NCBI RefSeq assembly: GCF_030410485.1
Contig: NZ_JAUHHC010000001.1
Location: 682,001-746,000 of the forward strand
Direction of reading: 5' to 3'
DNA: 64,000 nucleotides
DNA from: Roseateles violae
GTDB taxonomy: Bacteria > Pseudomonadota > Gammaproteobacteria > Burkholderiales > Burkholderiaceae_C
Below, one piece after another: positions 44,873 to 56,673 of this stretch (positions within the stretch are counted from its first letter, which is position 1; each line of letters begins with the position of its first letter). The notes beneath the pieces are model-generated. The model was given only the letters and a program-made list of their open reading frames with translations, ran no database searches and was not told where the DNA came from. A program made the translations under genes and the position numbers.

Positions 44873-45526
44873 ATGTACCGCCTGCACTGCTTCTCCCAAT
44901 CGGGCAATGCCTACAAGGTCGGGCTGACGCTGCGCCTGCTGGACCAGCCCTTCGAGGCAGTCCATCTGCCCTTTGCCGAGTTCCTGGGCGGCGCCACGCG
45001 CGACGCCGGCTGGCGCGAGCGGGTCAACGAGATGGGCGAGGTGCCGGTGCTCGAGCTGGAGGACGGCCGGCGGCTGACGCAGTCGGGCGCGATCATGAGC
45101 CTGCTGGCCGATCGCCACGGCCGCCTGGGCGGCGCGGACGCCGACGAGCGTTACGAGGTGCTGCGCTGGCTGCTGTTCGACAACCACAAGTTCACCTCCT
45201 ATTTCTCCACGCTGCGCTTCATGAAGAGTTTTGCGCCTCAGCCGGCCGCTCCGGCGGTGGCGGCCTTTCTGCTGACGCGCGTGCGCAATGCCTTCGGCGT
45301 CGTCGAGCGCCATCTGCAGGGCCGTGAGTTCCTGGTCGGCGCCGCGCCGACCATCGCCGATCTGTCGCTGTGCGGCTATCTCTATTACCCGGTCGAGGAG
45401 AGCGGCATCGATGTGGCCGCCGACTACCCGCAGATCGGCGCCTGGCTCGCGCGCCTGCGTGCGCTGCCGGACTGGGCCGGGCCTTACGAGCTGCTGCCGG
45501 GCGAGCGGGTCGCGCCGAAGTGGTGA
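44873..45526 (+). CDS. Glutathione S-transferase family protein
   Basis: A 217-residue protein with a thioredoxin-fold N-terminal domain (YRLHCFSQSGNAYKVGLTLRLL, cited in part) and the cis-Pro motif MGEVPVLELEDG followed by LTQSGAIMSLLAD, where the Ser of the glutathione site is present. The helical C-terminal domain contains LVGAAPTIADLSLCGYLYY with the conserved Asp-capped helix. Ser10-like residues suggest a Ser-type catalytic start. AAGGAG 6 nt before ATG supports the start. Confidence 0.9.
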   Translation: MYRLHCFSQSGNAYKVGLTLRLLDQPFEAVHLPFAEFLGGATRDAGWRERVNEMGEVPVLELEDGRRLTQSGAIMSLLADRHGRLGGADADERYEVLRWLLFDNHKFTSYFSTLRFMKSFAPQPAAPAVAAFLLTRVRNAFGVVERHLQGREFLVGAAPTIADLSLCGYLYYPVEESGIDVAADYPQIGAWLARLRALPDWAGPYELLPGERVAPKW

Positions 45527-45549
45527 GCTGAACGCCCGGCCAGATGGGC

Positions 45550-46164
45550 CTACTTGTCGACGAAGGGCCGGACCCTGGCCAGCAGGCGCTCGGCATAGTC
45601 TTCCTTTTCGCCGACCGGCGCCACATAGAGCAGGGCCTCGCGCGCGGCGGCCTCGCCGGCCTTCTTCAGCATCACCCAGCTGGCCAGGTATTGCGAGGCC
45701 AGGCAGCCGCCGGCGGTGGCCACCGGCCCGCGCGCATGGAAGGCTTCCTCGTCGAGCACGACGGCGCCCGTCTGGATCAGCCAAGGGCGCGTGCTGGTGT
45801 CGGTGCAGGCCGGCATATCGCCCAGCAGGCCCAGCCGCGCCAGCAGCAGGGCGCCCGAGCATTGCGCGCCGAGCAGCTGACGCAGCGGGTCCAGCTGCAG
45901 CCGGTCCAGCAGCGCCGAATTGGCGGCTATCGCGCGGGTGTACAGACCCGAGCCGAATAGCACGACCTCGGCCTCGTTGGCCCATTCCAGCGGCCGCTGC
46001 AGCTCGACCTTGACGCCGTTCATCGAGCTGGCATGGCCGTTCGGCCCGCACAGCTCGGCGCTGAAGCCCAGCGGCCGCAATCGGTTCAGAAGGCCCAGCG
46101 CGATGAAGCTGTCCAGCTCGTTGAAGCCATCGAAGGTCAGGATCGCGATGCGGACGTCGGGCAT
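45550..46164 (-). CDS. DJ-1/PfpI family protein
   Basis: A 204-residue protein of the class I glutamine-amidotransferase-like superfamily. RIAILTFDGFNELDSFIALG is the N-terminal strand with the family Asp/Glu, and GAQCSGALLLARLGLL forms the nucleophile elbow with Cys. VLDEEAFHARGPVATAGGCLAS (in part) follows as in the ThiJ/InhA-like subgroup. Possible roles are isonitrile hydratase, chaperone or glyoxalase-like; none can be fixed. It converges on the GST gene and diverges from the OPT transporter gene. Confidence 0.87.
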   Translation of the reverse strand: MPDVRIAILTFDGFNELDSFIALGLLNRLRPLGFSAELCGPNGHASSMNGVKVELQRPLEWANEAEVVLFGSGLYTRAIAANSALLDRLQLDPLRQLLGAQCSGALLLARLGLLGDMPACTDTSTRPWLIQTGAVVLDEEAFHARGPVATAGGCLASQYLASWVMLKKAGEAAAREALLYVAPVGEKEDYAERLLARVRPFVDK

Positions 46165-46205
46165 GGGGTTATTGTGTAGCGAAGCGCCGTTCTTGCGAGG
46201 GCAAT

Positions 46206-48026
46206 ATGCGCGCCATGCCGCCTCCCGCACAAGTGCCTTCTTCCGGCGACGCCCGTCGCTGGGCCTGGCTGCCGCCGGTCGGGGGCTGGGGCTATTACCT
46301 GCTGCTCGGCGCGATCGGCATGCTGGTGCTGGGCCCGCTGGGCGGCATCACGGCCGCCTATATGAATTTCTCGGTCGGCTTCTTCGTCGGCGGCCAGGTG
46401 CTGGCCGGCATCCTCGGCTCGGTCGTCACCTATGGCTATGGCGCCGAGGGGCGGCATGGCGCCAACTACATCCAGACGACGGCCGCCTCGGTGGCCGGCA
46501 TGATGGCGATGAGCGCGCTGATCCAGGCCATGGTCTGGATGGGCATGCCGCCCAAGCCCGCCTGGCAGCTGATCATCTACATGCTCAGCATCGCGATGAT
46601 GGCGGCCGGCATCGGCATGCTCTACACGCCCATCCTGGTCGAGCGCATGCGGCTGACCTTTCCCTCGGGCCTGGCGGTCGCCAACATCCTGCGCGCGCTG
46701 ACCGATCCGGCGCTCTTGCGCCGCTCGGTCGCGCGCCTGTTCGGCGGCATGGCCGCGGGCCTGGCCGGTGGTCTGGCAGCGGCCAAGATCGCGGCCGTCG
46801 CGGCGACCGAGTTCAGCTGCTCGACCTTCGGCGCCGGCCTGATCGTCGGCGCGCGCGTCGGCATCCCGGCCATCGTCGGCGGCCTGGCCTTCTGGGCCCT
46901 GACTCCGGCCTTCATCGCCGCCGGCTGGCTGCAGCCGGGGGAGCCGTTTCGCAAGATCGCCTTTCTCGTCGCCCTGGGCATGACCCTGGGCGCGGCGGCG
47001 ATCGACATGGCCCTGATCCTGTGGCGCGCCGTGCGCCGGCTCAGCGACCCGCTGCCGGACGACGGCATCGAGGTGCCCGAGGAACAACGCACCGGCCCGC
47101 GCGCCAGCGTGCCGCGGCTGCTGCTGTGGGTGGCGTTCTGGAGCGTTGCCACCATCGCCTGCGGCATGAGCTTCTTCGACGAGCCGCTGCCGATCATGCT
47201 GGCCGCCATCGTGCTGGTGGCGATCTTCGCCCTGGTCAACGGCATCTCGCTGGGCCTGACCGACTGGAATCCGATCTCCTCGGCCTTTGTCGTCGCGGTG
47301 CTGATCCTGGCCACCTTGGGCCTGAACGATCCGGGCCTCAGCCTGATGGCCGGCACCGTCGTCTTCGTCGCCTGCAGCACCGCCGGCGACATGCAGCAGG
47401 ACCGCTCGACCGGCTGGCGCTTGGGCTCCAATCGCGCGCTGCAGTTCCGCTTCCAGGCGGTGGGCCTGGTGCTGGGCGCCGTGCTGGTCGTCGCGTCCGC
47501 GCAGCTCTTCATGGCCGCCTACCCGGTGCTGAAGCTGGACCAGACGGTGATGAGCGCCGACGAGGCGCCGGTGCAATGGACCTCGGCGATGACCTATAAA
47601 TTCGTCGGCGCGCTGCGCAGCCTGCATGACCCCAAGCCCTTCCAGATCACGGCGATCTGGATCGGCCTGGGCGTCGGCCTGGCGACCGAGCTGCTGCGCA
47701 AGGCCATCCTGCTCAACAAGACCTGGCGCCGCTGGGCCGCGAGCAGCCGCGCCGGCTTCGCCACCGACTTCGTCGTCGACGCGGTGCTGCTGCCCAGCCC
47801 CTATGCCTCCTCCTTCGGCGGCTTCGTCAATCTGCCGACCTCGCTGTGGTTCGGCGCCGGCGGCATCGCGTCCAGCCTGGTCAACACGCTGAGGCCCAAG
47901 GGCGTGCAGGCCGAGGCGCTGCCGGCCGATATGAGCACGACCTCGCTGGCCGGCGGCGGCCTGATCGCCGGCGACGCGCTGGCTGCGCTGGGCCTGGGCA
48001 TCGCCGGGCTGCTGGCGGTGCTCTGA
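46206..48026 (+). CDS. OPT family oligopeptide transporter
   Basis: A 606-residue inner-membrane transporter with about 14 to 16 hydrophobic segments. OPT-type sequence includes LGPLGGITAAYMNFSVGFFVGGQVLAGILG (in part), NYIQTTAASVAGMMAMSALIQAM (in part), RLTFPSGLAVANILRAL, AGTVVFVACSTAGDMQQDRSTGW (in part) and LPSPYASSFGGFVNLPTSLWF (in part). OPT members import peptides or metal chelates; the bacterial substrate here is unknown. Immediately after its stop codon lies the duplicated dps end. Confidence 0.92.
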   Translation: MRAMPPPAQVPSSGDARRWAWLPPVGGWGYYLLLGAIGMLVLGPLGGITAAYMNFSVGFFVGGQVLAGILGSVVTYGYGAEGRHGANYIQTTAASVAGMMAMSALIQAMVWMGMPPKPAWQLIIYMLSIAMMAAGIGMLYTPILVERMRLTFPSGLAVANILRALTDPALLRRSVARLFGGMAAGLAGGLAAAKIAAVAATEFSCSTFGAGLIVGARVGIPAIVGGLAFWALTPAFIAAGWLQPGEPFRKIAFLVALGMTLGAAAIDMALILWRAVRRLSDPLPDDGIEVPEEQRTGPRASVPRLLLWVAFWSVATIACGMSFFDEPLPIMLAAIVLVAIFALVNGISLGLTDWNPISSAFVVAVLILATLGLNDPGLSLMAGTVVFVACSTAGDMQQDRSTGWRLGSNRALQFRFQAVGLVLGAVLVVASAQLFMAAYPVLKLDQTVMSADEAPVQWTSAMTYKFVGALRSLHDPKPFQITAIWIGLGVGLATELLRKAILLNKTWRRWAASSRAGFATDFVVDAVLLPSPYASSFGGFVNLPTSLWFGAGGIASSLVNTLRPKGVQAEALPADMSTTSLAGGGLIAGDALAALGLGIAGLLAVL

Positions 48027-48033
48027 GCCTTAC

Positions 48034-48070
48034 TCTTCCAGAAGACTCCTGAGCATCCAAGCCGTTTGTT
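48034..48070 (-). pseudogene. Duplicated 3' end of dps
   Basis: These 37 bases are identical to 48134-48170, the last codons of dps, at a spacing of exactly 100 bp. In the dps frame the fragment encodes [11 protein letters not shown] and then, instead of Asp and stop, Glu and TAA, so its own downstream side has changed. The region between the copies contains the palindrome CGCTGGCG/CGCCAGCG at 48093-48108. It is best read as the remnant of a tandem dps duplication or of a recombination event. Confidence 0.75.
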
Positions 48071-48129
48071 GGCTTCGCCGCCAAACGCCTGGCGCTGGCG
48101 CGCCAGCGGGCCCGGCGGCCCGTGGACGC

Positions 48130-48648
48130 TCAGTCTTCCAGAAGACTCCTGAGCATCCAAGCCGTTTGTTCATGCACGGCGAGCCGTTGCGTCAGGAGGT
48201 CGGCGCTCGGCTCGTCGCTGGCCTTGTCGACGGCCGGGAACAGCGCGCGCGCGGTGCGGGCGACGCCCTCGTGGCCCTCGACCAGGATGCGCACCATCTC
48301 CATGGCCTTGGGCGGCGTGATCGGCGCGTCCTTCAGGCTGCTCAGCTGGGCGAACTGGGCATAGGAGCCCGGCGCCGCATGGCCCAGCGCGCGGATGCGC
48401 TCGGCGATCGGGTCGACCGCGTTCCACAGCTCGGTGTACTGCGCCATGAACATCGCATGCAGCGAGTTGAACATCGGGCCCGACACATTCCAGTGGAAGT
48501 TGTGCGTGGTCAGGTACAGCGTATAGGTGTCGGCCAGCAGGCGCGACAGGCCGCCGGCGATGGTGGCGCGGTCCTTGTCGCTGATGCCGATGTTGATCGC
48601 GGCGGCGGTCGGGCCGACGCCCTTCGAACTTGCTGGTTTCTTGGCCAT
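48130..48648 (-). CDS. dps: Dps family DNA-protecting ferritin-like protein
   Basis: Dps forms a 12-subunit shell that oxidises and stores iron and binds DNA in stress. The 172-residue protein has a Lys-containing N-terminal tail ([10 protein letters not shown]) for DNA binding, and the ferroxidase ligands appear in [21 protein letters not shown] (in part) and [19 protein letters not shown], which carry the His, Asp and Glu pattern of the inter-subunit site. It lies downstream of katG and oxyR on the same strand, which suggests peroxide control. Its last 37 bases before the stop are duplicated downstream. Confidence 0.95.
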   Translation of the reverse strand: MAKKPASSKGVGPTAAAINIGISDKDRATIAGGLSRLLADTYTLYLTTHNFHWNVSGPMFNSLHAMFMAQYTELWNAVDPIAERIRALGHAAPGSYAQFAQLSSLKDAPITPPKAMEMVRILVEGHEGVARTARALFPAVDKASDEPSADLLTQRLAVHEQTAWMLRSLLED

Positions 48649-48774
48649 GCGAATGACTCCTGCTGCTGTGGTCGATGGACCCGACTATAGAGTCGGGACC
48701 GGCGCCCGCGCATGATTGCACGGGCAAAGGTCCGGCCCGAGGGCAAGACCCGGCCCCGACCTTGGCCGCCTGGC

Positions 48775-50997
<2,223 letters not shown>

Positions 50998-51010
50998 TCA
51001 AATCATTTGA
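50998..51010. promoter_or_regulatory. Palindrome between oxyR and katG, possible katG operator
   Basis: TCAAATCATTTGA is a palindrome around a central C in the 132-nt gap upstream of katG. A GATAG/CTATC word lies about 10 nt further upstream of katG. OxyR sites are built from ATAG/CTAT half-sites, so the match is partial and only the place is suggestive. Confidence 0.35.
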
Positions 51011-51060
51011 AGACGGCGATAGTCAGGGCGCGGTGCAATTCGAAGCTGCCGCCCAGACTC

Positions 51061-51981
51061 CTAGGACAGCCGCGTCACGCTGCCCAGCTGGCAGTCGTAG
51101 ACCGCGTTGCGCAGCGCGGCGATCGCCTCGTAGCGGGTGAAGGTGCGGCGCCAGGCCAGCACGACCCGGCGCGTCGGCACCGGCTCCTCGAAGGGCACGA
51201 AGCGCAGATGCGGCTGCGGCTCCTTGGGCACCGACAGGGCCGGCACCACGGTGACCCCCATGCCGGAGGCGACCATATGTTTGATCGTCTCCAGCGAGGA
51301 GCCTTCGAAGCTTTTGCGTATGCCCTCGGCGTCGCTGGAGAAGCGGGCGAACTCGGGGCAGACCTCCAGCACCTGGTCGCGGAAGCAGTGGCCGGTGCCC
51401 AGCAGCAGCATGGTCTCGTTCTTGAGCTCCTGCGCGCTGATCCTGTCGCGGCTGGCGAAGGGATGGGTGGTCGGCGCGGCGATCACGAAGGGCTCGTCGT
51501 AGAGCGGCGCGATCGCCAGGCCCGTGTCGGGGAAGGGCTCGGCCATGATGGCGCAGTCCAGCTCGCCCACGCGCAGCATCTCGAGGAGCTTGACGGTGAA
51601 GTTCTCCTGCAGCATCAGCGGCATCTGCGGATAGCGGTCGATCACCGCCTTGACCAGCTCGGGCAGCAGATAAGGGCCTATCGTGTAGATGATGCCCAGG
51701 CGCAGCGCGCCGGCCAGCGGGTCCTTGCCGCGCTTGGCGATCTCCTTGATGGCGCCGGCCTGCTCGATCACCGACTGCGCCTGGCGCACTATGTCCTCGC
51801 CCAGCGGGGTGACGCTGACCTCGGTGGCGCCGCGTTCGAAGATCTTGACGTCCAGCTCCTCCTCCAGCTTCTTGATCGCCACGGACAAGGTCGGTTGCGA
51901 CACGAAGCAGGCCTCGGCGGCGCGGCCGAAATGGCGCTCGCGGGCCACGGCGACGATGTAGCGCAACTCGGTCAAGGTCAT
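51061..51981 (-). CDS. oxyR: LysR-type peroxide sensor OxyR
   Basis: OxyR activates peroxide-defence genes when its paired Cys residues form a disulfide. The 306-residue protein begins [32 protein letters not shown] (in part), a LysR helix-turn-helix. The two redox Cys residues sit in [16 protein letters not shown], separated by eight residues as in E. coli Oxy[16 protein letters not shown] and [18 protein letters not shown] belong to the effector domain. It lies upstream of katG and dps on the same strand. Confidence 0.95.
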   Translation of the reverse strand: MTLTELRYIVAVARERHFGRAAEACFVSQPTLSVAIKKLEEELDVKIFERGATEVSVTPLGEDIVRQAQSVIEQAGAIKEIAKRGKDPLAGALRLGIIYTIGPYLLPELVKAVIDRYPQMPLMLQENFTVKLLEMLRVGELDCAIMAEPFPDTGLAIAPLYDEPFVIAAPTTHPFASRDRISAQELKNETMLLLGTGHCFRDQVLEVCPEFARFSSDAEGIRKSFEGSSLETIKHMVASGMGVTVVPALSVPKEPQPHLRFVPFEEPVPTRRVVLAWRRTFTRYEAIAALRNAVYDCQLGSVTRLS

Positions 51982-52090
51982 CGGGGCTTCTCCTCCTCAG
52001 AGACGGCAAAGCGTACATTGTCCGACCCCCCATGCAAACCCGGGGCGTCCCGCTACACTGCTGGCGCTTTCACCCCAGCCCCGTCCGACC

Positions 52091-53735
<1,645 letters not shown>

Positions 53736-53817
53736 ATCGGTGCGCTATGCGCCCAAACGGGGGCGGCGAAGCGTCGATACTCGCGCTTCTTTTGCAACGA
53801 ATGTTGGCTGTACCCGT

Positions 53818-54507
53818 ATGAACAAGTCCCTGATCCTGCGCGCCAGTGCGATGAGCGCCGTCCTGTTTCTCGCCGCCTGCGGCGGTGGTGGTGACAGCAG
53901 CAGCGGCGGCTCGACGCCGACCAAGCCCAAGGCCAATCCGAACCCGACGACGACGGTGACCGCCTGCAGCGCTGCGGGCATCACCGCCGCCAACGCCAGC
54001 ACCGCCGGCGCCGTGGTGTGCATGCTGACCAGCGATGGCGAGATCGTCGTCGAGCTGGACAAGGCGAAGGCACCGATCACGACCGCCAACTTCCTGGCCT
54101 ATGTGAACAACAAGTTCTACGACAACACGATCTTCCACCGCGTCGTGCCCAACTTCGTCGTCCAGGGCGGCGGCATGACGACCGGCTTCGTCGAGAAGAC
54201 CGGCCAGTCCGCCGCGATCAAGCTGGAAAGCAATGTCGGCCTGTCGAACAAGGCCGGCACGATCGCGATGGCGCGTACCTCGGCTGCCGATTCGGCCACC
54301 AGCCAGTTCTACTTCAACACCGTGGACAACTCGGCCAGCCTCGACTACAAGAACGACGCCGCGCCGGGTTATGCCGTCTTCGGCAAGGTGATCACCGCCG
54401 AGTCGACCGCCACGATCAACAAGATCAATGGCGAGACCCAGTTCTACACCGGTGCCGACACCCCGGCCACCGAGGTCGTGCTGTACTGGGCCAAGCAGGT
54501 CAAGTAA
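53818..54507 (+). CDS. Cyclophilin-type peptidyl-prolyl isomerase, lipoprotein
   Basis: A 229-residue periplasmic PPIase. The N-terminus is a lipoprotein signal with FLAACGG (Cys near residue 21), followed by a Gly/Ser/Pro/Thr-rich linker to about residue 50. The cyclophilin domain shows TANFLAYVNNKFYDNTIFHRVVPNFVVQGGG (in part), where FHR and QGG are active-site parts, and MARTSAADSATSQFYFNTVD (in part). The 3' end overlaps the convergent gene by 8 nt. It is 82 nt downstream of panC and probably has its own promoter. Confidence 0.92.
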   Translation: MNKSLILRASAMSAVLFLAACGGGGDSSSGGSTPTKPKANPNPTTTVTACSAAGITAANASTAGAVVCMLTSDGEIVVELDKAKAPITTANFLAYVNNKFYDNTIFHRVVPNFVVQGGGMTTGFVEKTGQSAAIKLESNVGLSNKAGTIAMARTSAADSATSQFYFNTVDNSASLDYKNDAAPGYAVFGKVITAESTATINKINGETQFYTGADTPATEVVLYWAKQVK

Positions 54508-55471
54508 TCGCCGACAGGGGCGCGCCGGCCGGCTTCGGCCGGCCGCCGAAGCGGCGCGCCAGGCGCCGCAGCCGGCGCTTGAAGTCCAGCCACTGCCGCA
54601 TGCGCGAGCGCTCCACGCGCTTGACGTCGATCAGGGTCCAGGGCCCGCAGGCCGAGACGGTGTGCAGCCCCGCCTGGTAGTCATCCGACACCAGCTCGCC
54701 GCTGAGCCGCGCGGCCAGCGCCTCGATCTCGATCCGGTCCGGCTCCAGCCGCGTGAAGCGCAGCCAGCGCGTCGCGCTGCCATAGCCCTGCGAGCTGTCC
54801 TGCACCGGCAGCAGCACGCAGCCGTCGGCGCCGACAAAGGGCCGCCCGGCCGGCCGCGCGCCGCTGCGGTCGACCCGCAGCGGATTGCCGGCGCAGCGCT
54901 GCCAGGGCCCGCGCAGATCGGGCGCATGGGCGACATGCAGCTCGCGCTGGTCGCGCGCGCCGCTGCCGACGACCGTGTAGAACATCCACCAGCGGCCCGC
55001 GTGCTCGATCAGCGAGGCGTCGGCGCCCGGCAGGCCGTCCAGCAGCGCCTGCTGGCGCTCCCAATGATCGAGCGAGCCGCCGCGCGCCTTGTACAGCGCA
55101 ATCTCGTTCGCCTGGTGGCTCTCCGGCACCATGAAGACCTCGCCCTGATGCTCGAACACATAGGGGTAGGACAGGTGGAAGGGCCGGGCCAGCACCGTGC
55201 GCTTGGCGCGCCAGCGCAGATCGCCGGCGCCGAACTCGTGGCGCTCGATCACCGCATGCTTGCTGCGGTAGTCATAGGCCTCGACGAAGACATGCAGCGC
55301 ATCGCCGCGCGGGAGGCCGAAGGGATCGGCCAGATAGCGCCAGGGGCCGGCCGGCGGCAGCCAGCAGATGCGCGAACGCTGGGCCGCCAGCGCCGCCGGC
55401 TCGACGAGGGCGGCGATCGGCGCCGGCACGATGCCGACCCGCCAGAAATCGCTGCGCGGCCGCTTAAACAT
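54500..55471 (-). CDS. Beta-propeller protein related to glucosamine inositolphosphorylceramide transferase N-domain / GH43-like
   Basis: A 323-residue protein with five-bladed-propeller features: RYLADPFGLPRGDALHVFVEAYDY (in part), LSYPYVFEHQGEVFMVPESHQANE (in part), DASLIEHAGRWWMFYTV, and GRPFVGADGCVLLPVQDSSQGYG (in part). Such sequence is found as the N-terminal domain of glucosamine inositolphosphorylceramide transferases and in GH43- or GH130-like glycan enzymes. It is the second gene of a pair and starts inside the end of the glycosyltransferase gene (8-nt overlap). I infer a role in assembling or modifying a surface glycan; the activity is not known. Confidence 0.72.
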   Translation of the reverse strand: MFKRPRSDFWRVGIVPAPIAALVEPAALAAQRSRICWLPPAGPWRYLADPFGLPRGDALHVFVEAYDYRSKHAVIERHEFGAGDLRWRAKRTVLARPFHLSYPYVFEHQGEVFMVPESHQANEIALYKARGGSLDHWERQQALLDGLPGADASLIEHAGRWWMFYTVVGSGARDQRELHVAHAPDLRGPWQRCAGNPLRVDRSGARPAGRPFVGADGCVLLPVQDSSQGYGSATRWLRFTRLEPDRIEIEALAARLSGELVSDDYQAGLHTVSACGPWTLIDVKRVERSRMRQWLDFKRRLRRLARRFGGRPKPAGAPLSAIT

Positions 55472-56549
55472 GGGCGCCGGCTTGGCGCGGCGCCGCAACG
55501 GCGTCGATGGCCAGCGGCTGGCCGCGGCGCTGCACCTCGGCATAGAAGCTGAGCACCTGGCGCACCGCCTCGTCGCGCTGGTAGGCCTCCAGCGCATAGG
55601 CGATGCGCGGCCGCTGGCCATGGTGGCCCTGGCGGCGCAGCCCGACCAGCGCGTCCTCCAGTGCCCGGCCCAGCGCCGGCACATTGCCGACGGGCAGCAG
55701 GTCGCCGCTCGGCTGCTCGCGCAGCATCTCGCGCGGCCCCTGCGTCTCGGTGGCCAGGATGGGCAGGCCGGCGCGCATCGCCTCCAGGATGGCCAGCGGG
55801 AAGGCCTCCTCGCGCGAGGGCGAGACGAACAGATCCATCGCCTGCAGGGCCGCATCGACATCGCGGCGGAAGCCGAGCAGGCGGATGCGCGCATCGCCGC
55901 CGGCCAGGCGCTCCAGCTCGGCGCGCTGCTTGCCCTCGCCGAGGATGGCCAGCACCGCGTCCTGCGGCGCATGGGCGCGGAAGGCGGCGACCAGCAGGTC
56001 CATGCCCTTGCTCGGATGCAGGCGGCCGACGCCGCCGACCAGCAGCTGCGCCGGGCTCAGGCCCAGCTCGGCGCGCAGATCGGTGCCGGCCGGCGCGGCC
56101 GGGCGCAGCGGCGCCCAGTTGTAGATCGTGCGGTAGGCACCTTCGTAGCGCGCCAGCTGCTGGCCCTGCGCGCGGTTGACGCAGATCAGGCCGTCCAGCT
56201 GCGCATGCTGGTGCGGCTTGTAGCCGACATGCAGCGTGCCGATGCGCACGCAGCCGCGCATCTGGGCCACCGCCTTGCAGGCCGGGCCCAGGTGGCCGTG
56301 GCAGACATCGGCGTCGAGGCGGCGCGCCAGTCGGCGCAGGCGCGCGCCGCGCAGCAGCGGCAGCGCCAGGCCGTGATAAGTGATGCCCGCCGCCAGCGCG
56401 CCGGCGATGGCCGAGCGGCTAGGCCCGACCACATGGACCTCATGCCCCAGCGCCTGCTGGGCCTGGGCGAGGTCGATGCAATATTGCTCTCCGCCGGCGA
56501 TATGGGACGAGAAAACGACGTGGACGATGGTCAGCGGGGCGGAGGACAT
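55464..56549 (-). CDS. GT4-like glycosyltransferase
   Basis: A 361-residue GT-B fold glycosyltransferase. IVHVVFSSHIAGGEQYCIDLAQA (in part) is the acceptor-domain start. The donor-domain motifs are LLVGGVGRLHPSKGMDLLVAA (in part), AILGEGKQRAELERLAG and the EX7E region SPSREEAFPLAILEAMRAGLP (in part), typical of family GT4. ATG at 56549 is preferred over 56567. Its stop lies 8 nt inside the next gene, so the two are translationally coupled. The sugar donor and acceptor are unknown. A lone GT pair outside a larger cluster is unusual. Confidence 0.88.
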   Translation of the reverse strand: MSSAPLTIVHVVFSSHIAGGEQYCIDLAQAQQALGHEVHVVGPSRSAIAGALAAGITYHGLALPLLRGARLRRLARRLDADVCHGHLGPACKAVAQMRGCVRIGTLHVGYKPHQHAQLDGLICVNRAQGQQLARYEGAYRTIYNWAPLRPAAPAGTDLRAELGLSPAQLLVGGVGRLHPSKGMDLLVAAFRAHAPQDAVLAILGEGKQRAELERLAGGDARIRLLGFRRDVDAALQAMDLFVSPSREEAFPLAILEAMRAGLPILATETQGPREMLREQPSGDLLPVGNVPALGRALEDALVGLRRQGHHGQRPRIAYALEAYQRDEAVRQVLSFYAEVQRRGQPLAIDAVAAPRQAGAHV

Positions 56550-56673
56550 GGGCAACGGCCGGAACAAGGGTGCGGCGCATGCTACAAATCTTTACATTCA
56601 GAAGGCTTGCTGGCGGGGCCTGCCAAGCTTGCGGGCGCGCCGGCGGCGCCACCGGTTCGCGGGGGCGGGCTCT

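Noticed and set aside
48093-48108. 16-bp palindrome between the dps end copies as a recombination site
   Set aside because: No integrase or mobile gene is near and short GC palindromes are common at this base composition; kept only as part of the duplication note.
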